The notes: a model not told the origin generated them from the letters alone. Counted from the first letter of the stretch, positions 43,686-53,353 are shown. The stretch: DNA of 64,000 nt from an uncultured Pseudomonadota bacterium (GCA_903868595.1 CAIPVV010000043.1:62001-126000); one strand, 5' to 3'. Translations and numbers: made by a program.

Positions 43686-44867
43686 TCAGGTGAATCGGAT
43701 CCGCACGGGCACCCGTACGGGTCCGTGGCCGATGGTGGTCATCCACGGCTCGGCGGGGCCGGCCGGCTCGAAGCTTTCCACTTCACGCACCATGGCGCCC
43801 AGCAGGGCGTCAGCCTCCAGCAGCGCCAGCACGCGCCCCACGCAGGCATGCACGCCGAAGCCGAAGCCCAGGTGTCCGGCATTGTTGCGGCGAATATCGA
43901 ACTTCTCCGGGTCCTGCCACTTGCGGGGATCGCGATTGGCGGCGGCAAACATCAGTCCGCAGCGCTCGCCCTTCGGAATCACGTACCCATCGATCTTCAC
44001 GTCGCGCATCGCGATGCGACCGGCCATGCGGGAGGGCGAGTCCCAGCGCAGGCTCTCCTCGAAGGCGGCCCGGATGAGCGAGGGCTCGGCGCGCAGCATG
44101 CGGTACTGCTCCGGGAACTCGCTGAAGGCACGGATCGCATTGGCCATCGTGATCACCGTCGTGTCGGCAGCGGCCGAGAGCATGATCCCCACCAGCAGGC
44201 TGGCCTCCTGCGCAGTGATTTCGCCGCGGTCGGCGGCGCGGAACATCTCCATCCCCAGGCTGTCCTCGGCCAGGTTCTCGCGCTGGCAGGCGGCGGTCGC
44301 CCACTCGATGACCGGGCCCGTATCCTGCATGGCCGCGGCGAAGAGCTCGTTCTCCGGACCCATGGTCGCCCAGACCATGTTGCCGAACGCGGTCATGTGC
44401 TCGCGGCCTTCCAGGGGCACGCCCAGCAGGTCAGGCAGGACCTTGTAGATGAAGGCCTGCGTGATCTCCGTCACGGCATCGATGTCCTGTCCCGGGCGGT
44501 CCCGCAGGCGATTCACGATGATGTCGGCGTCGGCCTTGAACGCTTCGGCCATCCGGGAGAGCGCCTTGGGCGAGAGGGCGTTGGCGACGACGGCGCGCAC
44601 GCGCGAGTGCTTCGGCGGATCATCCGTGAGCAGCAGCTCCGGGCGCACCGAGTTGGGGTCGTGCCACGGGCGCGAAGTGGAGGAGAAAGTGCGCCAGTCC
44701 TTGAGGCCCTCGGACACGTGTTCAAAGCGCGCGAGCATCGTGATGTTCTCGCGCGTGAGCCTCACGACCGGCGCCAACTCGCGCAGCTCATCGTCCACGG
44801 CGCGCGCGTTGCGAACGGATTCGGCACTGAAGATGTCGCCGGTGTATTCGGGAAGTGGCTTGGACAT
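43686..44867 (-). CDS. Cytochrome P450 (bacterial class I)
   Basis: A 393-residue soluble P450. The I-helix oxygen-binding stretch is LSAAADTTVITMA. The K-helix ExxR is FEESLRWDSP. The haem loop FGFGVHACVGRVLAL has Cys342 as haem ligand. It hydroxylates a small organic substrate with electrons from a ferredoxin and reductase, neither of which is encoded nearby. ATG 44867 is preferred over an overlapping GTG. It is the last gene of a four-gene minus-strand operon (GMC, MBL, SDR, P450), six bases after the SDR stop. Confidence 0.93.
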   Translation of the reverse strand: MSKPLPEYTGDIFSAESVRNARAVDDELRELAPVVRLTRENITMLARFEHVSEGLKDWRTFSSTSRPWHDPNSVRPELLLTDDPPKHSRVRAVVANALSPKALSRMAEAFKADADIIVNRLRDRPGQDIDAVTEITQAFIYKVLPDLLGVPLEGREHMTAFGNMVWATMGPENELFAAAMQDTGPVIEWATAACQRENLAEDSLGMEMFRAADRGEITAQEASLLVGIMLSAAADTTVITMANAIRAFSEFPEQYRMLRAEPSLIRAAFEESLRWDSPSRMAGRIAMRDVKIDGYVIPKGERCGLMFAAANRDPRKWQDPEKFDIRRNNAGHLGFGFGVHACVGRVLALLEADALLGAMVREVESFEPAGPAEPWMTTIGHGPVRVPVRIRFT

Positions 44868-44872
44868 GGATA

Positions 44873-45634
44873 TCACCCCGCGGCGGCAATGCCGCCGTCT
44901 ACATGTAGGATTTCGCCATTGATGAAGGACGCTTCGGGACTGAGCAGGAACGCGCAGGCCTCTGCGTTGTCCTCCTCGCGCCCGAGGCGCCGCATCGGGA
45001 TCGTGCGCGCGCGGCGCTCGTACTCGGCCTTGTCGTTGAGACCGAGGGCTCCCGGCGTGGGCACCGAGCCCGGCGCCAGCGCGTTGACACGGACGCCGCG
45101 CGGGCCCAGCTCCGCGGCCAACACCTTCGTAAGGGTCACGATTGCGCCTTTGACCAGGCTGTACGCGGAGGTGTTGGGGAAGCCGCGCTCCGCCACCGGC
45201 GAGGCCATGTTGATGATCGCGCCACCGCGCTGGGGGTCCAGGTGCGCAAGCAGGGCCTGCGCTCCCCAGACGGAACCGTTGATGCCGATGGAGACCATGC
45301 GCGAGAGCACGTCCTCGGTCACCTGGTCCACGGGCTCGTAGCGCAGCAGCATCGCGTTGTTCACCACGGCGTCGATACGGCCATGGATCTGGGCGAATCG
45401 CGCTGCCACGTCCAGCACGGCCGGGCGGCTGGAGACGTCGGCCGCATAGGCGTGGGCCTTGCCGCCCTGCGCGCGTATGCCGGCGGCCACGGCCTCGCCT
45501 GCGGCCGGATCCAGGTCCACCACGGCAATCGTGGCGCCGCAGGAGGCGAGCTTCTCGGACATCGACTTGCCCAGGCCGCGGCCGGCTCCGGTCACGAGGA
45601 TGGCGTGGTCGGTGAGGTTCGGGGTGATCGCCAT
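44873..45634 (-). CDS. SDR family oxidoreductase
   Basis: A 253-residue classical SDR with TGAGRGLG cofactor motif, VVDLDP (Asp after beta-2, NAD preference), NNAML (NNA motif), INMASPVAERG and catalytic Tyr158/Lys162 in YSLVK. FINGEILHVDGG closes the fold. It lies between an MBL hydrolase (four bases upstream) and a P450 (five bases downstream). It probably oxidises the alcohol produced by the P450 or the product of the hydrolase. Confidence 0.9.
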   Translation of the reverse strand: MAITPNLTDHAILVTGAGRGLGKSMSEKLASCGATIAVVDLDPAAGEAVAAGIRAQGGKAHAYAADVSSRPAVLDVAARFAQIHGRIDAVVNNAMLLRYEPVDQVTEDVLSRMVSIGINGSVWGAQALLAHLDPQRGGAIINMASPVAERGFPNTSAYSLVKGAIVTLTKVLAAELGPRGVRVNALAPGSVPTPGALGLNDKAEYERRARTIPMRRLGREEDNAEACAFLLSPEASFINGEILHVDGGIAAAG

Positions 45635-45638
45635 GAGC

Positions 45639-46520
45639 TTAGTTTTCCACCTTGAGTTTCCAGGCTGAACCGTCCGGCACGATGTGGCCGGCCGACGGGT
45701 CGGAGAAATGGCTGCCGATCACCAGGGCGCCGGACCCGGAGAAGCGCTCCACGAAGCTGCGCCGGGTGGCCGCGCCTTGCGCCTTGTCCATGTCGAAGTT
45801 GGCATGGGTTTCGGGCACGGCGAGCTGGATGGGGTGGTGCATCATGTCACCGGTAATGATCGCCTCCTGGCCCTGGGAGCGGATGTGCACGCTCACGTGG
45901 CCCGGCGTGTGGCCCGGCGTCGAGATCAGCGAGACCTCATCGGTAAGGCGGTGCTCGGGACCAATGAAGTCCACCAGGCCCGCTTCCATGACCGGATCGA
46001 TCGAGTCGGCCAGGTGCGCCAGGTCGTGATACCCATGGGTGTCGCGCAGGTGCTTCCAGTGCGCCCACTCCTGCTTGCCGAACAGGTAGCGCGCCTGCGG
46101 GAAGGTCGGCACCCACTTGCCGTCCACCTTGCGGGTATTCCAGCCCACGTGGTCGAAGTGCAGGTGCGTGCACAGCACGGCGCTGACCTCCTCGGGCGGG
46201 AAGCCGGCCGCCGTGAGGTCTTCCAGAAACGAGGTCTGCAGGTTGCAGAACACCTCGTACTCCCGCTCGCGCTCGGCGCCGATGCAGGTGTCGATCATGA
46301 CGGTCTTGCCCATCGAGCGCAGCACGAAGGCTTGGAAGGAGAGGATCATCTTGCCGTCGGGTGTCGCGAAATGCGGCACCAGCCACGGGAACTGCTGCAC
46401 GAACTGCGGCGTCGCGCCGGGCAGCAGCATGGCGATGTCGTCTTCGAAGGCGTTGACCTCGACGATGCGGGCGATCTCCACCGCGCCGACTCGCCAGTGC
46501 CTGATGTTCTCTGCGGCCAT
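45639..46520 (-). CDS. MBL-fold metallo-hydrolase (lactonase-like)
   Basis: A 293-residue metallo-beta-lactamase-fold enzyme. The metal motif is CTHLHFDHVGWNTRK (HxHxDH), followed by STPGHTPGHVSVHI, ITGDMMHHPIQLAVPE and a final His in VIGSHFSDPSAG. The spacing is that of AttM/AiiA-type lactonases and related catabolic hydrolases. It is second in the GMC-MBL-SDR-P450 operon, 40 bases after the GMC gene. It may open a lactone formed during degradation. Confidence 0.88.
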   Translation of the reverse strand: MAAENIRHWRVGAVEIARIVEVNAFEDDIAMLLPGATPQFVQQFPWLVPHFATPDGKMILSFQAFVLRSMGKTVMIDTCIGAEREREYEVFCNLQTSFLEDLTAAGFPPEEVSAVLCTHLHFDHVGWNTRKVDGKWVPTFPQARYLFGKQEWAHWKHLRDTHGYHDLAHLADSIDPVMEAGLVDFIGPEHRLTDEVSLISTPGHTPGHVSVHIRSQGQEAIITGDMMHHPIQLAVPETHANFDMDKAQGAATRRSFVERFSGSGALVIGSHFSDPSAGHIVPDGSAWKLKVEN

Positions 46521-46560
46521 GGATTCTCCTTTGGGTTCTGGTGCAGGCCCGGTAGGTTGC

Positions 46561-48222
46561 TTAGGGCGGTGTGGGCGCCGGTGCCGGCGCGGGTTGGCCG
46601 CGCAGCAGGTCGGCGGCCTTCTCGGCGACCATCACGACGACCGCATTGGGATTTCCGCCGACGATGCTGGGAAAGATGGAGGCGTCCACGACGCGCAGGT
46701 TCTCGATGCCGTGGACCCGAAGCTGCGCATCCACCACGGCTGCCGGATCGCTGCCCATCCGGCAGGTGCTGGTGGGATGGTGGACCGTGCTGGCGCTGCG
46801 GCGGATGAAGTCGATGAGTTCCTCGTCCGACTGCAGCGCAGCCCCAGGGGCCACCTCGGTCGCGCGCAGGCCCGCCAGCGGCGGGGCGGCGATCAGGCGT
46901 CGCGCAAGCTTCAGGCCGCGCAGCAGGGGCAGCAGGTCCGCCGGCTCCCCCAGCAGATTCGGATCCAGCAGCGGCGGCTCGCGCGGATCGGCGCTGGCCA
47001 GCATGATGCGACCGGAGCTCTGCGGGTAGAGGTTCACGCAGCTCATGGCAAAGCCATGGCCCAGCGGCAGCGGGAAGCCATGCGGGTTGCGCCGGGCCGG
47101 CTGGAAGGCGATCTGCAGGTCCGGGCGCGGCACCTCGGGTGCACTGCGGATGAAGGCGGTGGACTCAAACAGGTTGCTGGCGAGCGGGCCTGTCCGGCCC
47201 AGCCCGTACTGCAGCAGGTTCCAGGCGGCCCGCGGCAGCGTGCGCAGCGAGAGGCCGTAGGAGCGCGTGTCCCGCATCTCCATCAGGATCGACACGGCGA
47301 GGTGGTCTTGGTAATGCGCGCCCACCCCGGGCAGGTGGCGGACGACGGGGATCCCGAGCGGCGCCAGGTCCGCCGCATCGCCGATGCCTGAGAGCTGCAG
47401 CAACTGCGGGGTCTGTATGGCGCCGGCGCACAGCAGGGTTTCCCGCCGGGCGGCGATGCGTCGCGGGACGCCCTCGACCCGCACCTCGACGCCGACCGCG
47501 CGCTGCTGCTCCACCACGACCTGGGTGACCAGCGCCTGCGTCAGCACCGTGAGGTTCGAGCGCTTGAGGGCGGGCCAGAGGTACGCCGTGGCGCTGGAGT
47601 CGCGCCGGCCCCGCCGGATGGTGCCCTGCCGCAGCCCGTAGCCCTCCGGCTGCGCGCCGGCGAAGTCCTCGCAGGCCGGGTAGCCGCCGACCGAGGCGAA
47701 GGCCTCCAGGAACAGGCGATTGAGGGGATTGGGGCGAGGGATATGGGTCACCGCGATGGGTCCTCCCTGTCCGTGGAAGGGCGAGCCCGGGTAGTTCTCG
47801 TTGTGTTCGGAGCGGATGAAGTAGGGCAGCACCTCGCGCCAGCTCCAGCCGGCGTTGCCGGCGGCCGCCCAGCCCTCGAAGTCCGCCGGCTGCCCGCGGT
47901 GGTAGGCCATGCCGTTCAGGGAGCCGGTGCCCCCGACCACGCGGCCCCGCGGTACCGGGATGCGCCGGTTGGCCAGCTGGGGCTGGGGCTGGGTCGCAAA
48001 GCGCCAGTTGGTCGCGGGCCGGGACAGGGCGGCGCCCACCAGGGCCGGCACGTGGATGTACGGGTGGGTGTTCATGGGGCCCGCCTCGATCAGGCAGACG
48101 CGGATCGCCGGGTCCTGCGTCAATCGCGCCGCCAGCACGCAGCCGGCCGTCCCCGCACCCACGATCACGTAGTCATAGGCCTCGGACACGACGCCGTCGT
48201 TGCGCTTGCCGGCAACTGCCAT
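46561..48222 (-). CDS. GMC family FAD-dependent oxidoreductase
   Basis: A 553-residue GMC enzyme (choline dehydrogenase/AlkJ type). It has the FAD motif DYVIVGAGTAGCVLAARLT, signature 1 GRVVGGTGSLNGMAYHRG, signature 2 GAIQTPQLLQLSGIGDA, and the C-terminal active-site His region STVHHPTSTCRMGSDP plus VGGNPNAVVVMVAEKAADLL. It oxidises a primary alcohol to aldehyde. ATG 48222 has GGGGGA upstream; an earlier in-frame start is less likely. It is the first gene of the minus-strand operon and faces a divergent AraC regulator. Confidence 0.93.
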   Translation of the reverse strand: MAVAGKRNDGVVSEAYDYVIVGAGTAGCVLAARLTQDPAIRVCLIEAGPMNTHPYIHVPALVGAALSRPATNWRFATQPQPQLANRRIPVPRGRVVGGTGSLNGMAYHRGQPADFEGWAAAGNAGWSWREVLPYFIRSEHNENYPGSPFHGQGGPIAVTHIPRPNPLNRLFLEAFASVGGYPACEDFAGAQPEGYGLRQGTIRRGRRDSSATAYLWPALKRSNLTVLTQALVTQVVVEQQRAVGVEVRVEGVPRRIAARRETLLCAGAIQTPQLLQLSGIGDAADLAPLGIPVVRHLPGVGAHYQDHLAVSILMEMRDTRSYGLSLRTLPRAAWNLLQYGLGRTGPLASNLFESTAFIRSAPEVPRPDLQIAFQPARRNPHGFPLPLGHGFAMSCVNLYPQSSGRIMLASADPREPPLLDPNLLGEPADLLPLLRGLKLARRLIAAPPLAGLRATEVAPGAALQSDEELIDFIRRSASTVHHPTSTCRMGSDPAAVVDAQLRVHGIENLRVVDASIFPSIVGGNPNAVVVMVAEKAADLLRGQPAPAPAPTPP

Positions 48223-48438
48223 CCCAAATCCCCCGGGGTGCAAAGTCACTTCACGGCGCCGGGTTGGCGGCCGGTGATATCAGGTGCCCATACTACCAGC
48301 GATCGCCGGCGTTCGGGTCAGTCGCACCGCGCCGGGCGCCTGCCGAGTGGAGATATTCCCGGATGGAAAAAACGCGCCCAGTAGGGTATTCCTGCGTGTA
48401 GCGCAGAGCATGAGAGAAGTAGGGGCGGGGTCACAAAC
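48223..48438. promoter_or_regulatory. Divergent control region GMC operon / AraC regulator
   Basis: 216 bases between the start codons of the GMC operon (minus) and the AraC-type gene (plus). Back-to-back placement is the usual arrangement for an AraC regulator and its target. I could not pick a convincing repeat pair by eye. Confidence 0.45.
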
Positions 48439-49449
48439 ATGTCGCGGTCGGAGGCGGTATCAACGGACGGCATTGCGCCGGCCAAGCGTCTGGCGTTCTG
48501 GAACGACGCGGCCTGCCAGGCTCTGGCGGCCATGTCGGCCGAGCCCCGCAGTCCGCAGACCTTCTCCGGCCGGATGATTCGCGGCGACATCGGGGAACTG
48601 CGCTTCGTGGAATTTTCATCGGACGCGGCAATCGTCCGCAGTGCCCACGCGCTGGGCACCCGTGCCAGCGAGGCCCACTACTTCTTCCTCCTGCAGCTCA
48701 CCGGCGAGAGCCGGAGCATGCAGGAGGGTCGCGAGGTTCACCTGCGGCCCGGGGACTTCACGCTCTGCGACAGCGGCCGTCCCCACCATCTGCGCTTCGA
48801 CGACCATGTCTCGACGCTCACCCTCCGGGTCAGCAAGGCCAGCCTGGCGCGCTACATCGGTTCCCCGGAGACGTTGATCCATCGCGCCGTCTCGGGTCGC
48901 TCGGGTCCGGGTGCCCTGGCCTCCAACATGCTGCGCCAGATGTGGAAGGCGACGGAGGACATGATCCCGCCGGAAGTGGAGGCGCGTGTTGCTCACGTGG
49001 CCCTGGAGCTGCTGGCCTGTGCCTACACGGGCATTGCCGGCGCACGGGCGGATGAGCCGGCCCTCTCCTCCTCGCTGCGCGTGCGGATCCTGCACTACAT
49101 CAACGATCACCTGCACGATCCGGAGCTGACGCCCTCGACGGTGGCGCGGAGCTTCCGCATCACGCCGCGCTACCTGCATCGGCTCTTCCTGCAGGAGAGC
49201 GAGACCGCCGCGCGCCACATCCTGCGGCGGCGGATCGAGCGGGCGCGCCAGGCCCTGGCCGACCCGCTGCTGGCGGGCATGAGTCTTACGCGGATTTCAG
49301 GCGAGTTGGGCTTCAAGAGCCTGCCGCACTTTTCGCACGTTTTTCACGATGAGTGCGGTATGAGCCCCAGCGCCTACCGTAATGCGGTCAGAAGCGCTTC
49401 AAATTTCCCTGAAGAACAAAAAAGTGTTCCCTCCAGGACAAACAGCTAG
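48439..49449 (+). CDS. AraC family transcriptional regulator
   Basis: A 336-residue regulator. Residues 1-200 form the AraC-binding-like ligand domain (HYFFLLQLTGESRSMQEGRE, LRPGDFTLCDSGRPHHLRF). Residues ~230-325 carry two helix-turn-helix motifs (TPSTVARSFRITPRYLHRLF, then SLTRISGELGFKSLPHFSHV) and the family end HDECGMSPSAYR. The layout matches regulators of aromatic and alkane catabolism. It is divergent from the GMC-P450 operon and followed by a TonB receptor, so it probably controls both. Confidence 0.92.
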   Translation: MSRSEAVSTDGIAPAKRLAFWNDAACQALAAMSAEPRSPQTFSGRMIRGDIGELRFVEFSSDAAIVRSAHALGTRASEAHYFFLLQLTGESRSMQEGREVHLRPGDFTLCDSGRPHHLRFDDHVSTLTLRVSKASLARYIGSPETLIHRAVSGRSGPGALASNMLRQMWKATEDMIPPEVEARVAHVALELLACAYTGIAGARADEPALSSSLRVRILHYINDHLHDPELTPSTVARSFRITPRYLHRLFLQESETAARHILRRRIERARQALADPLLAGMSLTRISGELGFKSLPHFSHVFHDECGMSPSAYRNAVRSASNFPEEQKSVPSRTNS

Positions 49450-49586
49450 CAGCGATTCCCCCTAGGATCCGATCCCAGACCGGTTCACCGGTAGACTGTT
49501 GTTTTAAAGCAACAAATTAGGTCGGCAGAGCCTGATGACGCGATAAAAGTATGCGTCCGGGCGCACACAGCCAAGGGGGTTTTGTA

Positions 49587-52373
49587 ATGGTTCGCTCAGT
49601 TTTAGTTGGTTTTAATCGCAACCGCTTCGCCGCCAATTCCGTGGCGATGGCGGTCTCGCTCTGCCTGGTAGGCGCTGCCTATGCCGATGGCCTCGAGGAG
49701 GTCGTCGTTACGGCTCAGAAGCGTTCAGAAAACATTCAGAACGTGCCCATCGCGATCTCGGCGTTCACCGCCGAGACCATGCGCAGCAAGGGTATCGTGG
49801 ACATGCAGGGGCTCTCGGCCCTGACCCCGAACGTCAACCTGGATGGCGGCGCGCCGTTCTCCGGTGACAGTTCCGTGCTGTCGGCTTCGATCCGCGGCAT
49901 CGGTCAGGACGACTTCGCCTTCAACCTGGACCCGGGCGTCGGTGTCTATCTCGACGGCGTGTACCTTGCACGCACGATCGGCGCGAACCAGAACCTTCTG
50001 GACGTGGACCGCATCGAGATTGAGAAGGGCCCGCAGGGCACGCTCTTTGGTCGTAACACCATCGGCGGCGCGATCAGCATCGTGACCCATACGCCGGGCA
50101 CCGAGTCGAAGGTCGACGCCCAGGCGACGGTCGGGGCGTACAACCGCCACGACATCAACATCACGGCTGACATGCCGATCAGCAGCAACATCCTGACGAC
50201 CGTCAGTGCGTCGTCGCAGACCCAGGATGGCTGGCAGAAGGTCATCCCGTATCCGGCCAGCTCCGGCATCGGCAGCGTCCCCTATGCGGTCACGCCGCAG
50301 GATGCGTATCCGAAGGCGGCCGACCAGGCCTCTTACGGCGCCAACGGCGGCAAGAACGTGCAGGCGATCCGCGGCAAGATGCTCATCCACGCGACCGATG
50401 CGCTGGACGTGACGCTGTCGGCCGACTACACGCATGAGAATCAGCCCGGCCTGGCCAACACGGTCCTGAGCGTGACGACGGCCAACGCGAGCCAGTACCT
50501 CAACCCGAACTCCGCTCAGGCCGGTGCGCTCTACGGCACCAACCTGATGGGTAACTTCTACAACATGTGCATCACGACGCCGTCGTCGGCTCTGGCGACC
50601 GGTGCGTTCAACACGACCAACGGGTTGTGCGGTCCGCTGGGCGTGGGCACGTGGAACTCGGCGACCGGCGCCTTCCGTGGCAATGGCACCGGTTATCCGG
50701 GCAGTGCGGCGCTGGGCGGCGTGGGCGCCGTTGGGGTCCCGAACTCGGTGCTGCAAGGCCTGGCCGCGGCCTATCCGTCGATCGCGCAGTTCATCCAGCA
50801 GGGTTCCAACGGTGTAGGCAACGTGATCTACCCGGGGCAGACCCCGCGCATCTACTGGGACTTCGCCAACACGAACACGGGCAACAAGGACTCGACCTAC
50901 GCCAGCGGCGTGCCGAGCTTCGCGCATTCCGATGCGTATGGTGGCTCGTTGACGTTTGACTACCAGATCACGGACGACATGAAGTTCAAGTCGATCACCG
51001 GCTGGCGGGAGATCACCTGGAACATCGGAACCCATCTGGATGGGACCCCCGAGTCGATGCAGGAGGTCACGGACTCCCAGCAGCAGCGCCAGCTGTCGCA
51101 GGAGTTCCAGTTGAACGGCAAGGCCTTCGATGGCCGCCTGAACTACTCCACCGGTCTGTACTACTTCACCGAGGCGGGCTACGTGCACGATTTCGTGCCG
51201 TTTGATACCGGCTACCTGTACGTCGACGACTTCAACAACGACGTCAAGACGCAATCGTATGCGGCGTACGCGCACTTGGACTTCAAGCTGACCGACGCCT
51301 GGGGTCTGACGGCGGGTGGCCGCTACTCGATGGAGCGCAAGCAGTTCATGGGTGGCCAGGGCGATCTGGACGGCTTCTCGTACAAGATCTCCGGCTGCCT
51401 GGATCCGGCTGCCAACGCGAACACGTTTGCCGGGTTCGGCAAGGTGCCCGCCGGCGTGACCTGCCAGCAGGTGTTGGGATTCCCGGATCCGAACAACCCG
51501 CTGCGCTACTTCCCCAACAGCTGGGATCACCAGGACTGGAACGTGTTCACGCCGACGTTCGGTACGCAGTACCGCATCGACCAGGACGCGATGGTGTATG
51601 CGAGCTACTCGAAGGGCTTCAAGTCCGGCGGCTGGACCACGCGTCTGTCCTCACCGATCCTGGATGCCTCGCTCGCGCGCTTCGGACCGGAGTACGACAA
51701 GACCATCGAGCTCGGCCTGAAGTCGCAGTGGTTTGATCGCCACCTGCAGGCCAACCTCGCGGTGTTCGAGAGCAAGTACCAGGGTATCCAGCTGAACGTG
51801 CAGGAAGGCCCTTCACCGGTTGAGCAGAACGCCGGCGATGCGACCATCAAGGGCGTTGAGCTGGAGTTGCAGTCGGTGTTCGACAATGGCTTCTCGCTGA
51901 ATTTCAGCGCGGGCTACCTCGACGCCTACTACACCTACCTGAACCCGTGCTTGATCTACAACAACTGCGTGGCTGCGCAGGGTAACCAGTACATTGCTGG
52001 CTTCGGTGGATTCTCCTACAGCAGCGAGCTGCCGAAGACGCCCAAGTACAAGGCAACGCTGAGCCCGACCTATGACATCCATCTGGCCAATGAGGGCATG
52101 GTGCGCATCGGTGCGGACTACACGATCACGGCGCACATGTTCAACGATGCGCCGAACACGGTCCTGCTGGAGCGTCCGGCAACGCATGTGTTGAATGCGG
52201 GTATTCATTACATGCCGCCTGGTGATCGCTACGAGTTCGTGCTCGGTGGCACCAACCTGACCGATGACCGCTACCTGACGGTGGGTTCGGTGAACTACAC
52301 GGCCGGTCAGGTTGTGGGTTCCTACAACGCGCCGCGGATGTGGTACTTCACGGTTAAGGCCAAGATGCCGTAA
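49587..52373 (+). CDS. TonB-dependent outer-membrane receptor
   Basis: A 928-residue receptor. It has a signal peptide (NSVAMAVSLCLVGAAYADG), TonB box-like EEVVVTAQKRSENIQNVPIA, a plug domain ending in RIEIEKGPQGTLFGRNTIGG, and a 22-strand-type barrel (MVYASYSKGFKSGGW is the usual late motif) with C-terminal aromatic-ended strand RMWYFTVKAKMP. This VVVTAQKR-type is common in sphingomonads and Steroidobacter-like bacteria for uptake of hydrophobic carbon sources. GGGGGT precedes the ATG. An AT-rich upstream segment holds TTGTT-TTAAAGC-AACAA (49500-49516), a possible operator. Confidence 0.94.
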   Translation: MVRSVLVGFNRNRFAANSVAMAVSLCLVGAAYADGLEEVVVTAQKRSENIQNVPIAISAFTAETMRSKGIVDMQGLSALTPNVNLDGGAPFSGDSSVLSASIRGIGQDDFAFNLDPGVGVYLDGVYLARTIGANQNLLDVDRIEIEKGPQGTLFGRNTIGGAISIVTHTPGTESKVDAQATVGAYNRHDINITADMPISSNILTTVSASSQTQDGWQKVIPYPASSGIGSVPYAVTPQDAYPKAADQASYGANGGKNVQAIRGKMLIHATDALDVTLSADYTHENQPGLANTVLSVTTANASQYLNPNSAQAGALYGTNLMGNFYNMCITTPSSALATGAFNTTNGLCGPLGVGTWNSATGAFRGNGTGYPGSAALGGVGAVGVPNSVLQGLAAAYPSIAQFIQQGSNGVGNVIYPGQTPRIYWDFANTNTGNKDSTYASGVPSFAHSDAYGGSLTFDYQITDDMKFKSITGWREITWNIGTHLDGTPESMQEVTDSQQQRQLSQEFQLNGKAFDGRLNYSTGLYYFTEAGYVHDFVPFDTGYLYVDDFNNDVKTQSYAAYAHLDFKLTDAWGLTAGGRYSMERKQFMGGQGDLDGFSYKISGCLDPAANANTFAGFGKVPAGVTCQQVLGFPDPNNPLRYFPNSWDHQDWNVFTPTFGTQYRIDQDAMVYASYSKGFKSGGWTTRLSSPILDASLARFGPEYDKTIELGLKSQWFDRHLQANLAVFESKYQGIQLNVQEGPSPVEQNAGDATIKGVELELQSVFDNGFSLNFSAGYLDAYYTYLNPCLIYNNCVAAQGNQYIAGFGGFSYSSELPKTPKYKATLSPTYDIHLANEGMVRIGADYTITAHMFNDAPNTVLLERPATHVLNAGIHYMPPGDRYEFVLGGTNLTDDRYLTVGSVNYTAGQVVGSYNAPRMWYFTVKAKMP

Positions 52374-52420
52374 GGGCAAAGGCCTGCTGCGGGATCTTTA
52401 CCGCAGTGTGATGAGAACTG

Positions 52421-52452
52421 GCCCGGTGGAACGCAGGTTCCACCGGGCTTTT
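52421..52452 (+). terminator. Strong terminator of the TonB receptor gene
   Basis: GCCCGGTGGAAC (52421-52432) pairs perfectly with GTTCCACCGGGC (52437-52448) across a GCAG loop and is followed by TTTTC. It lies 48 bases after the receptor stop. A group II intron begins nine bases after the stem. Confidence 0.93.
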
Positions 52453-52456
52453 CATT

Positions 52457-53099
52457 GTGCGCCCGGCAGGGCGCACTCATTTGGAGGTGGAAGTCCTCTA
52501 CACAGCCGACATGGGCAAGTGTTAGCGGAAGGCAAGGGTTCCCCGGGCGACTGGGGGTCTGAAGGAAGCCGGAAGCAAAGCGCTGGCGCGACGAACAGGA
52601 AGCGGATAGAGGCGGCACCGCGGGGTAAGCAGGCAATGAAATGCAAAGCCCGATACATGTACGGAACGCGGTGACGTAAATCCGACGCGCATAAGCGTGA
52701 AGATGGGTGCGCAATACCCGGGGAGATCTGGCCATCTGCCTTGTGCTATTGGCACTGCAAGGTGCCGAGATGGATGGCCAGAAGTCAGCCGAGGCCATAG
52801 TAGGTGCGGGGCCAATGCTCGCAGCGAAGGGCTGAACCTGTCATGAGTGGAGAAGTCAGGCGTGATCTCTGACCGATCAGAACAGAAGGCACTGGCTCGG
52901 CAGTGCGCCTGCCGCGAGACCTGTAGAGACCGGAAGTCTCGATGGGCGCGGGGGTGTTCGCGTACGATCGACAGGCGACACGGCGCACGAAACGCAGCTC
53001 GCTGTGCCGTTGGCACAGTAGACAGGAACCGCCGTATGCGGAACCGCACGTACGGTGGTGTGGGAGGGCGGTGAGCGCAAGCTCACCCCCCTACCCAAT
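52457..53099 (+). mobile_element. ORF-less group II intron inserted after a terminator
   Basis: The 5' end GTGCGCCCGGCAGGGCGCAC is the conserved group II start with its first hairpin. Near the 3' end, CCGCCGTATGCGG…CCGCACGTACGGTGG is a recognisable domain V. A GC-rich domain VI hairpin (about 53058-53098) carries a candidate bulged branch-point A at 53093. The element ends CTACCCAAT. Only about 640 bases lie between the ends and no reverse transcriptase gene is present, so it would need a helper enzyme. Placement just beyond a terminator hairpin is the known target habit of bacterial class C introns. Confidence 0.8.
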
Positions 53100-53353
53100 T
53101 TGGGGCGGGAAGAAGGCGACGGGGCTGGGCGTGCCGATGGGGGTAAGTTGCGGGTCAGGGCAACTGCTGCGCGTCGCAGGCAGTGCCGCGGGCTCTCGTG
53201 CTGTCCCATGATGCCGCCTTCAAAGGCGGCGAAGCGGTCGTCCTGACGCTTCGCGTAAGGCAGGCACGCGGTCGTTATCGCATTGGCGGTAGCCCGCGTG
53301 GGACAGGGCAGCCGGCCCGTCGTGCACGGCCTGCTGGGCCGTGCCGGTCCCGA

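Noticed and set aside
43725-45341. 538-codon plus-strand frame opposite P450 and SDR
   Set aside because: Antisense to two genes with intact catalytic motifs; no own signals.
49725-51530. 601-codon minus-strand frame opposite the TonB receptor
   Set aside because: Low-complexity Arg/Val/His-rich translation with no family features; the receptor on the plus strand has clear motifs throughout. A GC-rich shadow.
52522-53049. Long minus-strand frame (175 codons) inside the group II intron
   Set aside because: It is antisense to structured intron RNA, has no domain, and its openness follows from the GC pattern. Antisense intron frames like this are a common source of false genes.
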